Translations under genes and position numbers: made by a program | The notes under the pieces: model-generated | Told to the model about the DNA's origin: nothing | The model's input: only the letters and a program-made list of their open reading frames with translations | The model's database searches: none | Part shown: positions 34,454 to 42,492 of the stretch, in pieces | Layout: every line of letters starts with the position of its first letter | How positions within the stretch are numbered: position 1 is the first letter of the stretch | Assembly (NCBI GenBank): GCA_017459665.1 | Contig: JAFUCN010000083.1 | Span: forward strand, 1-47,074 | Length of the DNA: 47,074 nucleotides | Direction: 5' to 3' | From: Methanobrevibacter sp. | GTDB lineage: Archaea; Methanobacteriota; Methanobacteria; Methanobacteriales; Methanobacteriaceae

Positions 34454-36124
34454 CTATTTATGAGCGAAGTAGAATATCAATTCGTCGTCTTTAATTTCAT
34501 CAAGCCTTGCAAAACCAACTCTTTCGAATTGAACTACGTCACCGACATCTAAATCTTTAAGTGCTCCTTCACCAAGGCCTTTTTTAACAGATGCATCATC
34601 CATGACTATTTTTACATTTACATTGTCTTCAACTGGAACCCATTGGATGATTCTTGCCTTTACAGCCCTTGCATCCTCAAATGAAGTGGAATGGTATGTA
34701 ATGTCTTCACCATTTATCTCAACATTTACGGCGTCCATCAATCTGAATATTCCATCATTGATATCAGCTTTGGCCAGATAAGCACTTCCATCAAACGGCA
34801 AAATCCTGTTTCCTCTGTCCAAGTGATCTGCATGAAGTGGTCTTTCAATGTCGACTTTACCATCTTCATATCCACCAACTTCAATTTTTACAGGCTCTTC
34901 ACAGAAGAAGTATCTGTTTGCAACAGGTTCAAGGAAGTTGCGGTTTAATCCGTAGATTTTTTTCCAGCTGATAGCTGAATCTGCCATTTTGACACCGATT
35001 TCGGTGATTAAATTATAGATTGTTCTTGGATCTATTCCCCTTCTTGCAATAGCTCTTAGAGTGCCGAGTCTTGGGTCATCCCATCCAGAGTAAGTTCCAT
35101 TTTCAATGCCCTCTTTTGCTTTAGAGGTACTTAATGCAATGTCTTCCATTTTAAGTCTACCATAATGGATGAATTCTGGTAAATCCCAGCCCATATGGTC
35201 ATATAAGTATTTCTGCTTTTCTGTATTTGCCAAGTGGTCTTTTCCTCTTAAAACATGAGTCATACCAAGTAAATGGTCATCCACTGCAACGGAAAAGTTC
35301 ATCATTGGATAAATTCTATATTTTGTACCTAAACGAGGATGTTCCTCATCAACCAGCCTCATTGCAACCCAGTCACGGATTGCAGGGTTTTTGTGATTGA
35401 TGTCTGTTTTGACTCTTAAAACTGCTTCACCAGCTTCCATAGTATCAAATTTTTCCCAAAGGGCTAAATTATCTTCAACACTGTTGTCCCTACATGGGCA
35501 TGGTTTGCAGCTGTCTTTGAGCTCTTTGAATGTTGCACCGTCACAGGTGCACATGTAAGCTGCACCTTTTTCAATCAATTGGCGAGCGTAATCATAATAT
35601 ATCTCAAATCTGTCAGACTGAAAGACGATTTCGTCCGGATTGATTCCAAGCCACTTTAAATCCTCAGGAATCATTTCATAAGCAGGTTCAAATACTCTTT
35701 TCGGGTCAGTATCTTCTATTCTTAAGATTAATTTACCATTATGTCTTTTTACATATTCCCCATTTGGAACAGCTGCTCTTGAATGTCCAATATGCAATGG
35801 TCCACTTGGATTTGGAGCAAATCTTAAAACAATGTTTTCGTGAGTTCCGGGAAGCTCCTGAAGGCCTGCTTCTTTAGCTTTAGGTTTTTTCTCTTGAACT
35901 TCAATGCCTAATTTTTCCATTTCACTGGCCTGTTCTTCGGGACTTAAAGCATTTACTTTTGCTACGATTTTACTGGACATTGGACCTATCTCTTTTGCCC
36001 TGCTTCTAAGTTCCGGTTCGTTTGACATTATTGAACCCATTACGGCTCCGGGATTTGCACTTCCCTTATGTTTAGCTGCATTCAATAAAGCATGTTTATA
36101 GATAATTTCTTCTAAATCATTCAT
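34454..36124 (-). CDS. gltX: Glutamyl-tRNA synthetase (archaeal type)
   Basis: 556 aa. It charges tRNA-Glu and, in methanogens, supplies glutamyl-tRNA for haem and corrin synthesis; Gln-tRNA is made by transamidation from Glu-tRNA(Gln). The ATP site shows HIGH-like PLHIGHSRAAVPNG after FAPNPSG; the KMSKS counterpart is LSTSKAKEGI. The C-terminal part is a GlnRS-type beta-barrel (RVGFARLDEI). An N-terminal helical extension of about 95 residues (NDLEEIIYKHALLNAAKHKG) is normal for the archaeal type. Cysteines in CTCDGATFKELKDSCKPCPC form the zinc-binding part. ATG follows GTGATGATT. Confidence 0.96.
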   Translation of the reverse strand: MNDLEEIIYKHALLNAAKHKGSANPGAVMGSIMSNEPELRSRAKEIGPMSSKIVAKVNALSPEEQASEMEKLGIEVQEKKPKAKEAGLQELPGTHENIVLRFAPNPSGPLHIGHSRAAVPNGEYVKRHNGKLILRIEDTDPKRVFEPAYEMIPEDLKWLGINPDEIVFQSDRFEIYYDYARQLIEKGAAYMCTCDGATFKELKDSCKPCPCRDNSVEDNLALWEKFDTMEAGEAVLRVKTDINHKNPAIRDWVAMRLVDEEHPRLGTKYRIYPMMNFSVAVDDHLLGMTHVLRGKDHLANTEKQKYLYDHMGWDLPEFIHYGRLKMEDIALSTSKAKEGIENGTYSGWDDPRLGTLRAIARRGIDPRTIYNLITEIGVKMADSAISWKKIYGLNRNFLEPVANRYFFCEEPVKIEVGGYEDGKVDIERPLHADHLDRGNRILPFDGSAYLAKADINDGIFRLMDAVNVEINGEDITYHSTSFEDARAVKARIIQWVPVEDNVNVKIVMDDASVKKGLGEGALKDLDVGDVVQFERVGFARLDEIKDDELIFYFAHK

Positions 36125-36249
36125 TTAATCATCACAATTTAATTAATTCAAATCAAAATAAGCAATATTATTTATTTACTTGGAGATATATAAAATTAAT
36201 GAGAGTAGTTATTAGAAAAGTAGGAGTAGATAAATTTTAGGTCGATACG

Positions 36250-37257
36250 ATGAGTGATGCTATAACACAAGCAAAACAGTTTATTGAAGAAGAAAACTAC
36301 AAGGAAGCTATTCAGATAGCTCGAAAAAGACATGGTAAAGATGATGTTGAGGAATATCTAAGTATTCTTGATTTACTGATTGAAAATGATTATCTGCTTG
36401 CCCTGGAAGAAAAAGGGATGTATTACCAATATTATGATGAAAACCATGATGGAGGAGATTATGGTGAGAAATACTTTGACGAATACCTCAAAAAGCAGCC
36501 TCGCTCCATTAATGCATTGTGTGATAAGGCAATGTCCCGCTTTAACAAAGGAAAAATTGATGAAGCTCTTGAATATATGAGCAAGGCAGAAGACAAATAT
36601 TCATCTTACAGCAAAATTGAAAAACCACGCTTATCTAAAAAAGAACTTATAATGGCCAGAATCGAACTTTTGATTAAGGCAAAAAGATATGATGAAGCTC
36701 TTAAAAGTTTAGAAAAGTATGAACAGCAATTCTCCTCAGACTATAAATCCGATTTATACAAAGGCCAGATGCTTCAAAAGAACGGCAAAAACAGACAGGC
36801 ACTGGAGTATTTAAACAAATCTCTGCAGGAGGAAGACACTCTAATAGCTTTGAATGCTAAAGGAGATGCGCTTTTCGAGCTTAAGGAATACAAGGATGCA
36901 TTAAAATCATATAATGACTGCATTTCATATGAAAGCAAAATAGAGGATGATTTGGAACTGGTTACTAACTTTAATTATAAGGCGGCCTTCTGCTGCGTTA
37001 ACCTTGGCGATGAACAGAAAGCCATTCAGTACCTGAACAAAACCATTGAAATGCTTAATCAGCACGGAAGACTACCAAAAGATTTGGAAGCCATCTATCA
37101 AAAATGTTCCTTTGAAAAGGAAAGAATCATGAAAAAAGGAAACGTTAAGGATAAAGAGTTCAAAAAAACAAGATTCTTTTCTGCAAGGACATCCATTATA
37201 ATCCTAATAATCATCATTATACTTTATATAATACTTAGAATGAACGGATATGGATAA
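36250..37257 (+). CDS. TPR-repeat protein with C-terminal membrane anchor
   Basis: 335 aa. Tetratricopeptide-type helix pairs run through residues 1-280: AKQFIEEENYKEAIQIARKR, then DALFELKEYKDALKSYNDC, NYKAAFCCVNLGDEQKAIQY. A basic linker is followed by one membrane helix at the C-terminus (SIIILIIIIILYIILRMNGY), so it is tail-anchored with the repeats in the cytoplasm, a scaffold for protein-protein contact. Its last codons overlap the aldo-keto reductase start by eight bases. No catalytic motif. Confidence 0.85.
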   Translation: MSDAITQAKQFIEEENYKEAIQIARKRHGKDDVEEYLSILDLLIENDYLLALEEKGMYYQYYDENHDGGDYGEKYFDEYLKKQPRSINALCDKAMSRFNKGKIDEALEYMSKAEDKYSSYSKIEKPRLSKKELIMARIELLIKAKRYDEALKSLEKYEQQFSSDYKSDLYKGQMLQKNGKNRQALEYLNKSLQEEDTLIALNAKGDALFELKEYKDALKSYNDCISYESKIEDDLELVTNFNYKAAFCCVNLGDEQKAIQYLNKTIEMLNQHGRLPKDLEAIYQKCSFEKERIMKKGNVKDKEFKKTRFFSARTSIIILIIIIILYIILRMNGYG

Positions 37258-38266
37258 CGTGAGACTTGGAAAAACTAATTTGGAAGTAAATAAAAATGGA
37301 TTTGGCGCTCTGCCAATTCAAAGAAGAAACATGGACGATTCTATTGAAATTTTGCAGACTGCCTATGAAAACGGAATTAACTTTTATGACACTGCCCACT
37401 TCTACACTGACAGTGAGGAAAAGATTGGTCGTGCATTAAGTGACGTTAGAGAATATATTTATCTTGCAACAAAAAGCGGATCAGAAACCGTAGAAGGGTT
37501 TTGGAGTGATTTGGAAACCTCACTTAAAAGCATGAAAACCGATTATATTGACCTTCATCAGTTCCACAACATATCATTCTGCCCAAAAGAAGATGATGAT
37601 TTATATAAGGCAATGCTTGAAGCAAAAGACAATGGAATGATTAGACATATCGGAATTACAACCCACAAAATTACATTTGCTCATGAAGCGATTGACAGCG
37701 GACTATATGAAACACTGCAATATCCTTTTTCATACCTAAGCGGTCCGGAAGAGCTGAAACTTGTTGAAAAATGTAAAAACCTTGATGTGGGTTTTATTGC
37801 AATGAAAGCTATGGGCGGAGGACTTTTAAAAAATTCCAAAGCAAGTTTTGCATATATCAATCAGTTTGACAATGTGCTGCCTATCTGGGGAATTCAAAAA
37901 CTGGAAGAACTCAATGAATTCCTTTCATATGATGAAAATACAATTTTAGATGATGAACTGAAAGCAATTATTGAAAATGACAAAAAGGAGCTTGGAGAAA
38001 ACTTCTGCAGAGGCTGTGGATACTGCATGCCATGTCCTGAAGGAATCAACATTAGCTTATGTGCAAGAATGTCACTTTGGATTAGGCGTTTTCCAACTGA
38101 ACCTAATATGGATGATAGAACTCAGGAAATTATGAAGAAAACACTTGATTGTATGGAATGTTATGCCTGTGTAGATAACTGTCCATATGAACTGGATATT
38201 CCTAATCTCTTAAAAGAAAACTATGAGGATTACATGAACGTTCTGGAAGGGAGAACCATAATATGA
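37250..38266 (+). CDS. Aldo-keto reductase with a C-terminal ferredoxin-like domain
   Basis: 338 aa. N-terminal AKR barrel: GKTNLEVNKNGFGALPI, NFYDTAHFYTDSEEKIGRAL (Asp and Tyr of the active site), YIYLATKSGS (Lys) and DLHQFHN (His). The C-terminal 80 residues hold two cysteine clusters, CRGCGYCMPCPEG and CMECYACVDNCPYE, for two [4Fe-4S] centres. This AKR plus Fe-S fusion is widespread in anaerobes; the substrate is not known. It may draw electrons from ferredoxin rather than NADPH. The start overlaps the TPR gene, the stop overlaps the methyltransferase gene by four bases. Confidence 0.88.
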   Translation: MDNVRLGKTNLEVNKNGFGALPIQRRNMDDSIEILQTAYENGINFYDTAHFYTDSEEKIGRALSDVREYIYLATKSGSETVEGFWSDLETSLKSMKTDYIDLHQFHNISFCPKEDDDLYKAMLEAKDNGMIRHIGITTHKITFAHEAIDSGLYETLQYPFSYLSGPEELKLVEKCKNLDVGFIAMKAMGGGLLKNSKASFAYINQFDNVLPIWGIQKLEELNEFLSYDENTILDDELKAIIENDKKELGENFCRGCGYCMPCPEGINISLCARMSLWIRRFPTEPNMDDRTQEIMKKTLDCMECYACVDNCPYELDIPNLLKENYEDYMNVLEGRTII

Positions 38267-39075
38267 GGCAATGCATTGAAAACCCAGATGATGTGGACTG
38301 GATAGGTTTTTGGGCTGAACGGCTTGAGGGCAAAGTTGACAAGAACTGGGATGAAGCAGCTCCAGGATTCTTTAAAAGAACAAGAAAAGAGGATTATCAG
38401 ATTGCATTGTTTGACAAACTGATTTTAGATGAAAATGATACCGTGCTTGATGTTGGCTGCGGTGAAGGTTCTGTAACAGTACCTCTTGCAAAAAAGGTAA
38501 AAAAGGTGATTGGTATAGATTCATCACCTAAAATGCTCGAATATCTCGAAAAAAGAGCTGAAGATAATGATATGGACAATATTGAAACCATATTAAAACC
38601 AATCGAAGAGATAACCTACGATGAAATCGGAAACGTTGATGTCGTAGTATGTTCAAGGTCACTGAATGGAATCATTCCTATTGAAGAAGTATTGACCGAA
38701 TTAGATAATATTGCAAATAAATACGTATTCATAACTATTTTTGGACCGGAAAATAAAAAATTGGAAAAGGATTTTGACCGGGAACTCGGAATAATGACCG
38801 AAAATTACCCGAACTACAATTATTTCTTTAACATTTTATACAACATGGGAATATACGCAAACATTGAAAGATTCGACCTGAACAATTATCGTGAATATGA
38901 CAGCATTGATGAAGCAATGGACAACGGCAAATTCAGACTGGACATCTATTCCGATAAGGAAAAAGAGAAACTAAGAGATTATCTTGAAAGAGCTCTCAGC
39001 TATGATGAAGAGACCAAAAAATACTATAATGTTAAAGATAAGGCTGATTGGGTAATGGTTTGGTGGAAAAAATAG
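38263..39075 (+). CDS. SAM-dependent methyltransferase (class I)
   Basis: 270 aa. SAM-binding motif I is VLDVGCGEGSVTVPLAKK (around 60-77), followed by VIGIDSSPKMLEYL (motif II, Asp), and DVVVCSRSLNGIIPIEEVL (motif III region). The N-terminal 55 residues (DDVDWIGFWAERLEG) are an extra lid-like segment. Substrate unknown. Last gene of the TPR/reductase/methyltransferase operon (ATGA overlap), so it may act on the product or partner of the reductase. Ends before an intergenic region of 200 bases. Confidence 0.9.
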   Translation: MRQCIENPDDVDWIGFWAERLEGKVDKNWDEAAPGFFKRTRKEDYQIALFDKLILDENDTVLDVGCGEGSVTVPLAKKVKKVIGIDSSPKMLEYLEKRAEDNDMDNIETILKPIEEITYDEIGNVDVVVCSRSLNGIIPIEEVLTELDNIANKYVFITIFGPENKKLEKDFDRELGIMTENYPNYNYFFNILYNMGIYANIERFDLNNYREYDSIDEAMDNGKFRLDIYSDKEKEKLRDYLERALSYDEETKKYYNVKDKADWVMVWWKK

Positions 39076-39090
39076 CAAAAACCATGAAAT

Positions 39091-39118
39091 GATTATTGAA
39101 TGAATTCATCCAATAATC
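39091..39118. terminator. Near-perfect 28-bp palindrome after the methyltransferase gene
   Basis: GATTATTGAATGAA/TTCATCCAATAATC pair in all but one position. No T-run follows directly, so it may be a weak terminator or a protein site. The remaining bases to 39279 show only A/T-rich sequence. Confidence 0.4.
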
Positions 39119-39279
39119 CCATAGTTCTGTTTCTAATTGTGGCATATAATATGATAGTATAGAAAAAAAGAAAAGAAAAAATGAACTTAATCACTTTTAA
39201 TCATGGTCTAGATTATGTCTACAAATGATATTATCAAACATTAGTTTCAATATTTTACAATTTAAAAGAATATCATAAG

Positions 39280-39978
39280 TCATAATTTAAAATCAACCTT
39301 ATTGTTTACATGATTAAACTTAAAAATAACTTTGTCGCTGAATTTGAAAACATTTTTACCGATAGTGAACTCAACAGCATAATCTAGGCACATAAATAGT
39401 AATTTACCTTGCACAACATCATTTGGAATATTTGATTTTGCAGTGATGTTAACAGTCTTGTTATTGGTTGTCTTGGAGGTGACATTCACATTGAATTTAG
39501 TGTTGTTTGAGATTGTTGTTTCAGCTTCAGTATAGTATGAATCTGTGTTATGGCGAGCGCTTATGTAATAATTTTCACCTGCAATTATATCCAAAACAAT
39601 CATACCATTCTCATCTGTGACCATAACATCACTTAAAACAAGCTTGTTATTAACAACTACACCAACAGTGATGTTCTGACCCGCTTCCTTATTGGATACA
39701 GACCTAGAAGCACTGAGAGTTGTAATTCCATTTGCTCCCCAATAAGTCACATTGGTAAAAGTAACATCATCGGGAGAATAAATTGCATTTAAGAGGTTAT
39801 TTTGGCCTGTGAAAATAATTGTAATATTATTATCATTTTTAATTATTTCTAAAGCTTCTGCATTTGCTCTATTGTTTAAAAAAATAGAATTGGAAACCGT
39901 ATGGGTTACACGATTATTCCAGAAGTAAATTGCAGAACCAGTAGTTGCATTATTGCCAGTAAAATTATAATTTATTAA
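39280..39978 (-). pseudogene. Adhesin-like protein fragment
   Basis: About 230 codons on the minus strand resemble the C-terminal part of a Methanobrevibacter adhesin-like protein: a beta-helix end (NFTGNNATTGSAIYFWNNRV), then SPDDVTFTNVTYWGANGIT and an Ig-like domain (GQNITVGVVVNNKLVLSDVM). There is no signal peptide or N-terminal half. The open frame extends past about 39978 only as unrelated sequence that runs into the divergent DUF1847 gene, so the gene has lost its beginning. The break is at or near 39970. Probably a relic of an exchange among adhesin genes. Confidence 0.7.
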
Positions 39979-40020
39979 ATTAAAAAAATAAAATATGAAA
40001 AAGTATTGGGGAAAGATATC

Positions 40021-40650
40021 ATGAATAAACACTCCTGCAAGGATTGTGGAATCATAAACTGCAAAAATCAAGACAAGAAATATCCTAAATTCTGTCCGAC
40101 AAAGGATTTAACTGATGATGAAATAATTGAAATTGAAAAGCTGTACAATGAGGACAACAACAGGGAAATTTCCCGCATATCTGCTGAAATAGAAGATGAA
40201 TTCTACTGCAAATACACAAGAGTTGAAGAAATCATTGAATTTGCCAAAAGAATGAAAATGAATAAAATAGGAATTGCTGCTTGTGTTGGACTGTTTGAGG
40301 AAAGCCGGATATTTGCAAAAATCCTTACCAAGCACAACTTTGAAGTTTATTCAGTTGCATGTAAAGTCGGATCGATGAATAAAACTGAAATAACTGGACT
40401 GGATGAGAGTAAAACAAAAGTAACTGGAAATGTAATGTGCAACCCCATACTGCAGGCTAAAATACTCAACGATGAAAAAACAGATCTTAACGTAATAATT
40501 GGATTATGTGTTGGTCATGATAGCTTATTCTATAAATATTCAGATGCTTTATGCACCACTCTTGTAACAAAAGACAAGGTACTTGCCCACAATCCTGCCG
40601 GGGCACTATATCAAAGCAATACATATTATAAAAAGCTGTTAAATGATTAA
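40021..40650 (+). CDS. DUF1847 metal-binding protein
   Basis: 209 aa from the ATG at 40021 (GGGGAAAGAT before it); the TTG at 40006 is less likely. It starts with a Cys-rich part (CKDCGIINCKNQDKKYPKFC) followed by a Rossmann-like domain with IGIAACVGLFEESRIFAKIL, SVACKVGSMNKTEI and IIGLCVGHDSLFYKYSDAL, the pattern of DUF1847 (PF08901). The N-terminal cysteines probably bind zinc or an Fe-S cluster. Function unknown. It is a single gene opposite the adhesin relic. Confidence 0.85.
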   Translation: MNKHSCKDCGIINCKNQDKKYPKFCPTKDLTDDEIIEIEKLYNEDNNREISRISAEIEDEFYCKYTRVEEIIEFAKRMKMNKIGIAACVGLFEESRIFAKILTKHNFEVYSVACKVGSMNKTEITGLDESKTKVTGNVMCNPILQAKILNDEKTDLNVIIGLCVGHDSLFYKYSDALCTTLVTKDKVLAHNPAGALYQSNTYYKKLLND

Positions 40651-40676
40651 AAAAATAAAAAAGAAAAAATTGTAAT

Positions 40677-40856
40677 TCACTCAATTGTGATGCATTCATT
40701 TGGACAAAGGTCTACACAGGTTTCACAGTAACTGCATTCCTCAGGGTCAGTGATGGTTAATTTGCCGTCTTCAAGTATCAAAACTTCCATTGGACACACA
40801 TCAGTGCAGTCTCCGCAATTGTCACATTTTTCTGTATCTATTGTAATATCAGCCAT
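40677..40856 (-). CDS. Ferredoxin, 2[4Fe-4S]
   Basis: 59 aa from the ATG at 40856 (GGAGGACTGAAA before it). Two CxxCxxCxxxC motifs, CDNCGDCTDVCP and CSYCETCVDLCP, each for one [4Fe-4S] cluster, in a normal-sized bacterial-type ferredoxin. It carries low-potential electrons. Third gene of an operon with a DUF134 regulator and a zinc-ribbon protein; 35 bases separate it from the latter. The partner enzyme is not visible here. Confidence 0.93.
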   Translation of the reverse strand: MADITIDTEKCDNCGDCTDVCPMEVLILEDGKLTITDPEECSYCETCVDLCPNECITIE

Positions 40857-40891
40857 TTTCAGTCCTCCAAAAATATAAAAAATTAGTATGC

Positions 40892-41179
40892 TCAGCATAC
40901 TCTGTGTCCGCAGCATTTTTCAGGGTCATGTGGAATGTTTGGGTCATGGTGGTCAGGATATGGTTTTCCACATGTCAGTGGTCCTCTTCCACGGGCGGAA
41001 CCGCAGCATCCTCCCATTCTTTTGTTATGGTTCAGTATTGCATCAATATCTAAATCTTTTACTTCACCAATATATTCTATGGTTTTGCTGTGGCATTTTG
41101 GACACATTTCATGTTCACCGTTTAATGTTATCCAGTTGAATCCGCATTCTTTACATATGTATTCTAGATTATCCGCCAT
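40892..41179 (-). CDS. Zinc-ribbon Cys-rich small protein
   Basis: 95 aa. A zinc-ribbon occupies the first half (YICKECGFNWITLNGEHEMC then PKC). The second half is rich in Cys, Gly and His (GGCCGSARGRGPLTCGKPYP and a CCGHRVC end) and may bind an additional metal or cluster. I do not know a named family. It lies 12 bases after the DUF134 gene and has ribosome site GGAGATGATT. A metal or redox role is suggested by the ferredoxin that follows. Confidence 0.75.
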   Translation of the reverse strand: MADNLEYICKECGFNWITLNGEHEMCPKCHSKTIEYIGEVKDLDIDAILNHNKRMGGCCGSARGRGPLTCGKPYPDHHDPNIPHDPEKCCGHRVC

Positions 41180-41191
41180 TCAAATCATCTC

Positions 41192-41722
41192 CTATTGTAT
41201 ATTACATAATCCTCTTCCTTGAAGCGGTGAACCGCATTCAGGGCATGTTTTTGTTCTGCATGGTACTCCTCTAACTTTAGGTTCTGTGTAACCGCAGTTA
41301 GGGCAGCTGCATGTGTCATTTTTCATCTGATTTCTTCCATTGTTTGCATTTAATTTGCGAATGTTTGTGGACTTGCAGTCTGGACATTCCTCATACTCTT
41401 TTTCGGGATTTGACCATTGAAAACCACAGTCTTCGCATAAATACTTGTTCGGATCAATCATTGTATCACCTTTTACGATAACTATTGGTCGGCCTTCAAT
41501 TAGAGAAGTTGCCAGTTTCTGTCTTGCTGAGTTTAATATTCTGTGGAAGGTTGACTGTGAGATTCCCATGAACTCTGCAGATTCAGTCTGTTTGATGTTA
41601 TGGTAATCTTTAAACCTTATTGCCTCAAACTCGTCTACTGACAGTTCTATAGGATTAAGGTTCTTATTCAGCTCATGCCTATGACATGTAACCACTCTTC
41701 TCATTCTTTTAGGTCTTACCAT
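41192..41722 (-). CDS. DUF134 family DNA-binding protein with zinc ribbons
   Basis: 176 aa. The first 85 residues form the DUF134 (UPF0251, PF02001) helix-turn-helix domain: RPKRMRRVVTCHRHELNK, ELSVDEFEAIRFKDYH, and the recognition part SAEFMGISQSTFHRILNSAR. Two zinc-ribbon-like parts follow (LCEDCGFQWSNP ... CPDCKS, and CSCPNCGY ... CPECGSPLQGRG). This makes a regulator, often found beside small Cys-rich proteins in anaerobes. A perfect palindrome between its TATA-like box and start (41752-41771) fits autoregulation. First gene of the operon; ribosome site GGGGAGAG. Confidence 0.9.
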   Translation of the reverse strand: MVRPKRMRRVVTCHRHELNKNLNPIELSVDEFEAIRFKDYHNIKQTESAEFMGISQSTFHRILNSARQKLATSLIEGRPIVIVKGDTMIDPNKYLCEDCGFQWSNPEKEYEECPDCKSTNIRKLNANNGRNQMKNDTCSCPNCGYTEPKVRGVPCRTKTCPECGSPLQGRGLCNIQ

Positions 41723-41751
41723 AATACTCTCCCCAAATTAATCTTCAGGTA

Positions 41752-41771
41752 TTATGAATATATATTCATAA
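41752..41771. promoter_or_regulatory. 20-bp perfect palindrome in the DUF134/MarR divergent promoter
   Basis: TTATGAATATATATTCATAA, exactly self-complementary. On the minus strand a TATA-like ATTTATATAG (about 41775-41784) precedes it, so it would cover the DUF134 operon start site. It is the likely operator for the DUF134 protein or for the former MarR protein. Confidence 0.65.
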
Positions 41772-41798
41772 CTACTATATAAATGTTTTTTCATTGTT

Positions 41799-42181
41799 TT
41801 GAAAAACAAGTTGTATACGGAAAAAACTAGCACTAACCTAAAGGGATTCAATGTGACCTGTCCAGAGATGTCATTTCTTTTAAAATTAAATGAAATGACA
41901 CAAAAAAATCTTGCCGAGTCTAGAAACCTCAATAATGCAACAGTAACACACGCTCTTGAACGCCTTGAAAAGAAGGGATTTGAAAAAAGAGTTGATGATG
42001 AAAAGATAAAAGAAAAAAGAATGTTTTACTCACCTCTGAAGGAAAACAAATTCTTAATGATATCCTTAAAATGCATGATGATTTCAAAAAGGGAATCTTC
42101 AGTGATTTTAATGAAAATGAATTTGAGAATATGACGAATCTTTTGGATAAGGTATTGTTCAAACTGGAGAATTTGGAATAA
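41799..42181 (+). pseudogene. MarR-family regulator, truncated and frameshifted
   Basis: From a TTG at 41799, the frame gives a MarR winged-helix core (MTQKNLAESRNLNNATVTHA then LERLEKKGFEKRVDDEKIKE), then runs into nonsense after FYSPL at about 42036. A second frame continues with the expected end, EGKQILNDILKMHDDFKKGI and ENMTNLLDKVLFKLENLE, to a stop at 42181. One base change near 42033-42040 would restore it. The first 20-30 residues of a normal MarR protein are also missing. It therefore seems to be decaying. Divergent from the DUF134 operon. Confidence 0.75.
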
Positions 42182-42182
42182 G

Positions 42183-42210
42183 AAAATTAACTGAATCTTT
42201 AGTTAATTTT
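42183..42210. terminator. Hairpin between convergent gene remnants
   Basis: AAAATTAACT/AGTTAATTTT, a 10-bp stem with an eight-base loop, at the end of the MarR relic and over the stop codon of the minus-strand remnant. Confidence 0.5.
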
Positions 42211-42432
42211 TCCGCCAATTCCTTTAACATATTCTTCAACATAATCTTTTTCTTTTTTGTCGAATGTTGAGTAGTCAAATGTGAAATTTGACATAGTATC
42301 GCTGATTTGCTCAATATCGATTATTTCAACATCAATTACACCTTCAATATGTTCAAACATTTTAAGGAGGTATTTTTCATCACAGCTTGAAGGCAGCTGG
42401 GCGGATAAACTGATATTTATGTACCTATCATT
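42199..42432 (-). pseudogene. Headless gene remnant, ACT-like C-terminal fragment
   Basis: A minus-strand frame with no start gives about 75 residues: DRYINISLSAQLPSSCDEKY, LLKMFEHIEGVIDVEIIDIE and an end at EYVKGIGGKIN. A stop codon sits just before the D at about 42432. The strand-helix-strand pattern with an EGVIDVEI phrase is like the ACT-type tail of MgtC-like or other membrane proteins, but I cannot name it with confidence. The rest of the gene is absent, so it was cut by a deletion or insertion. The segment 42433-42492 holds nothing more. Confidence 0.5.
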
Positions 42433-42492
42433 TTAAGAAAATAATGGAAGAAATGTCCTCCAAAACACCTAAAATTTAAAATACGAACAAGA

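Noticed and set aside
36199-36240. Short ORF of 13 codons (MRVVIRKVGVDKF) just upstream of the TPR gene
   Set aside because: No ribosome site and too short for a claim; it resembles a leader peptide only by position.
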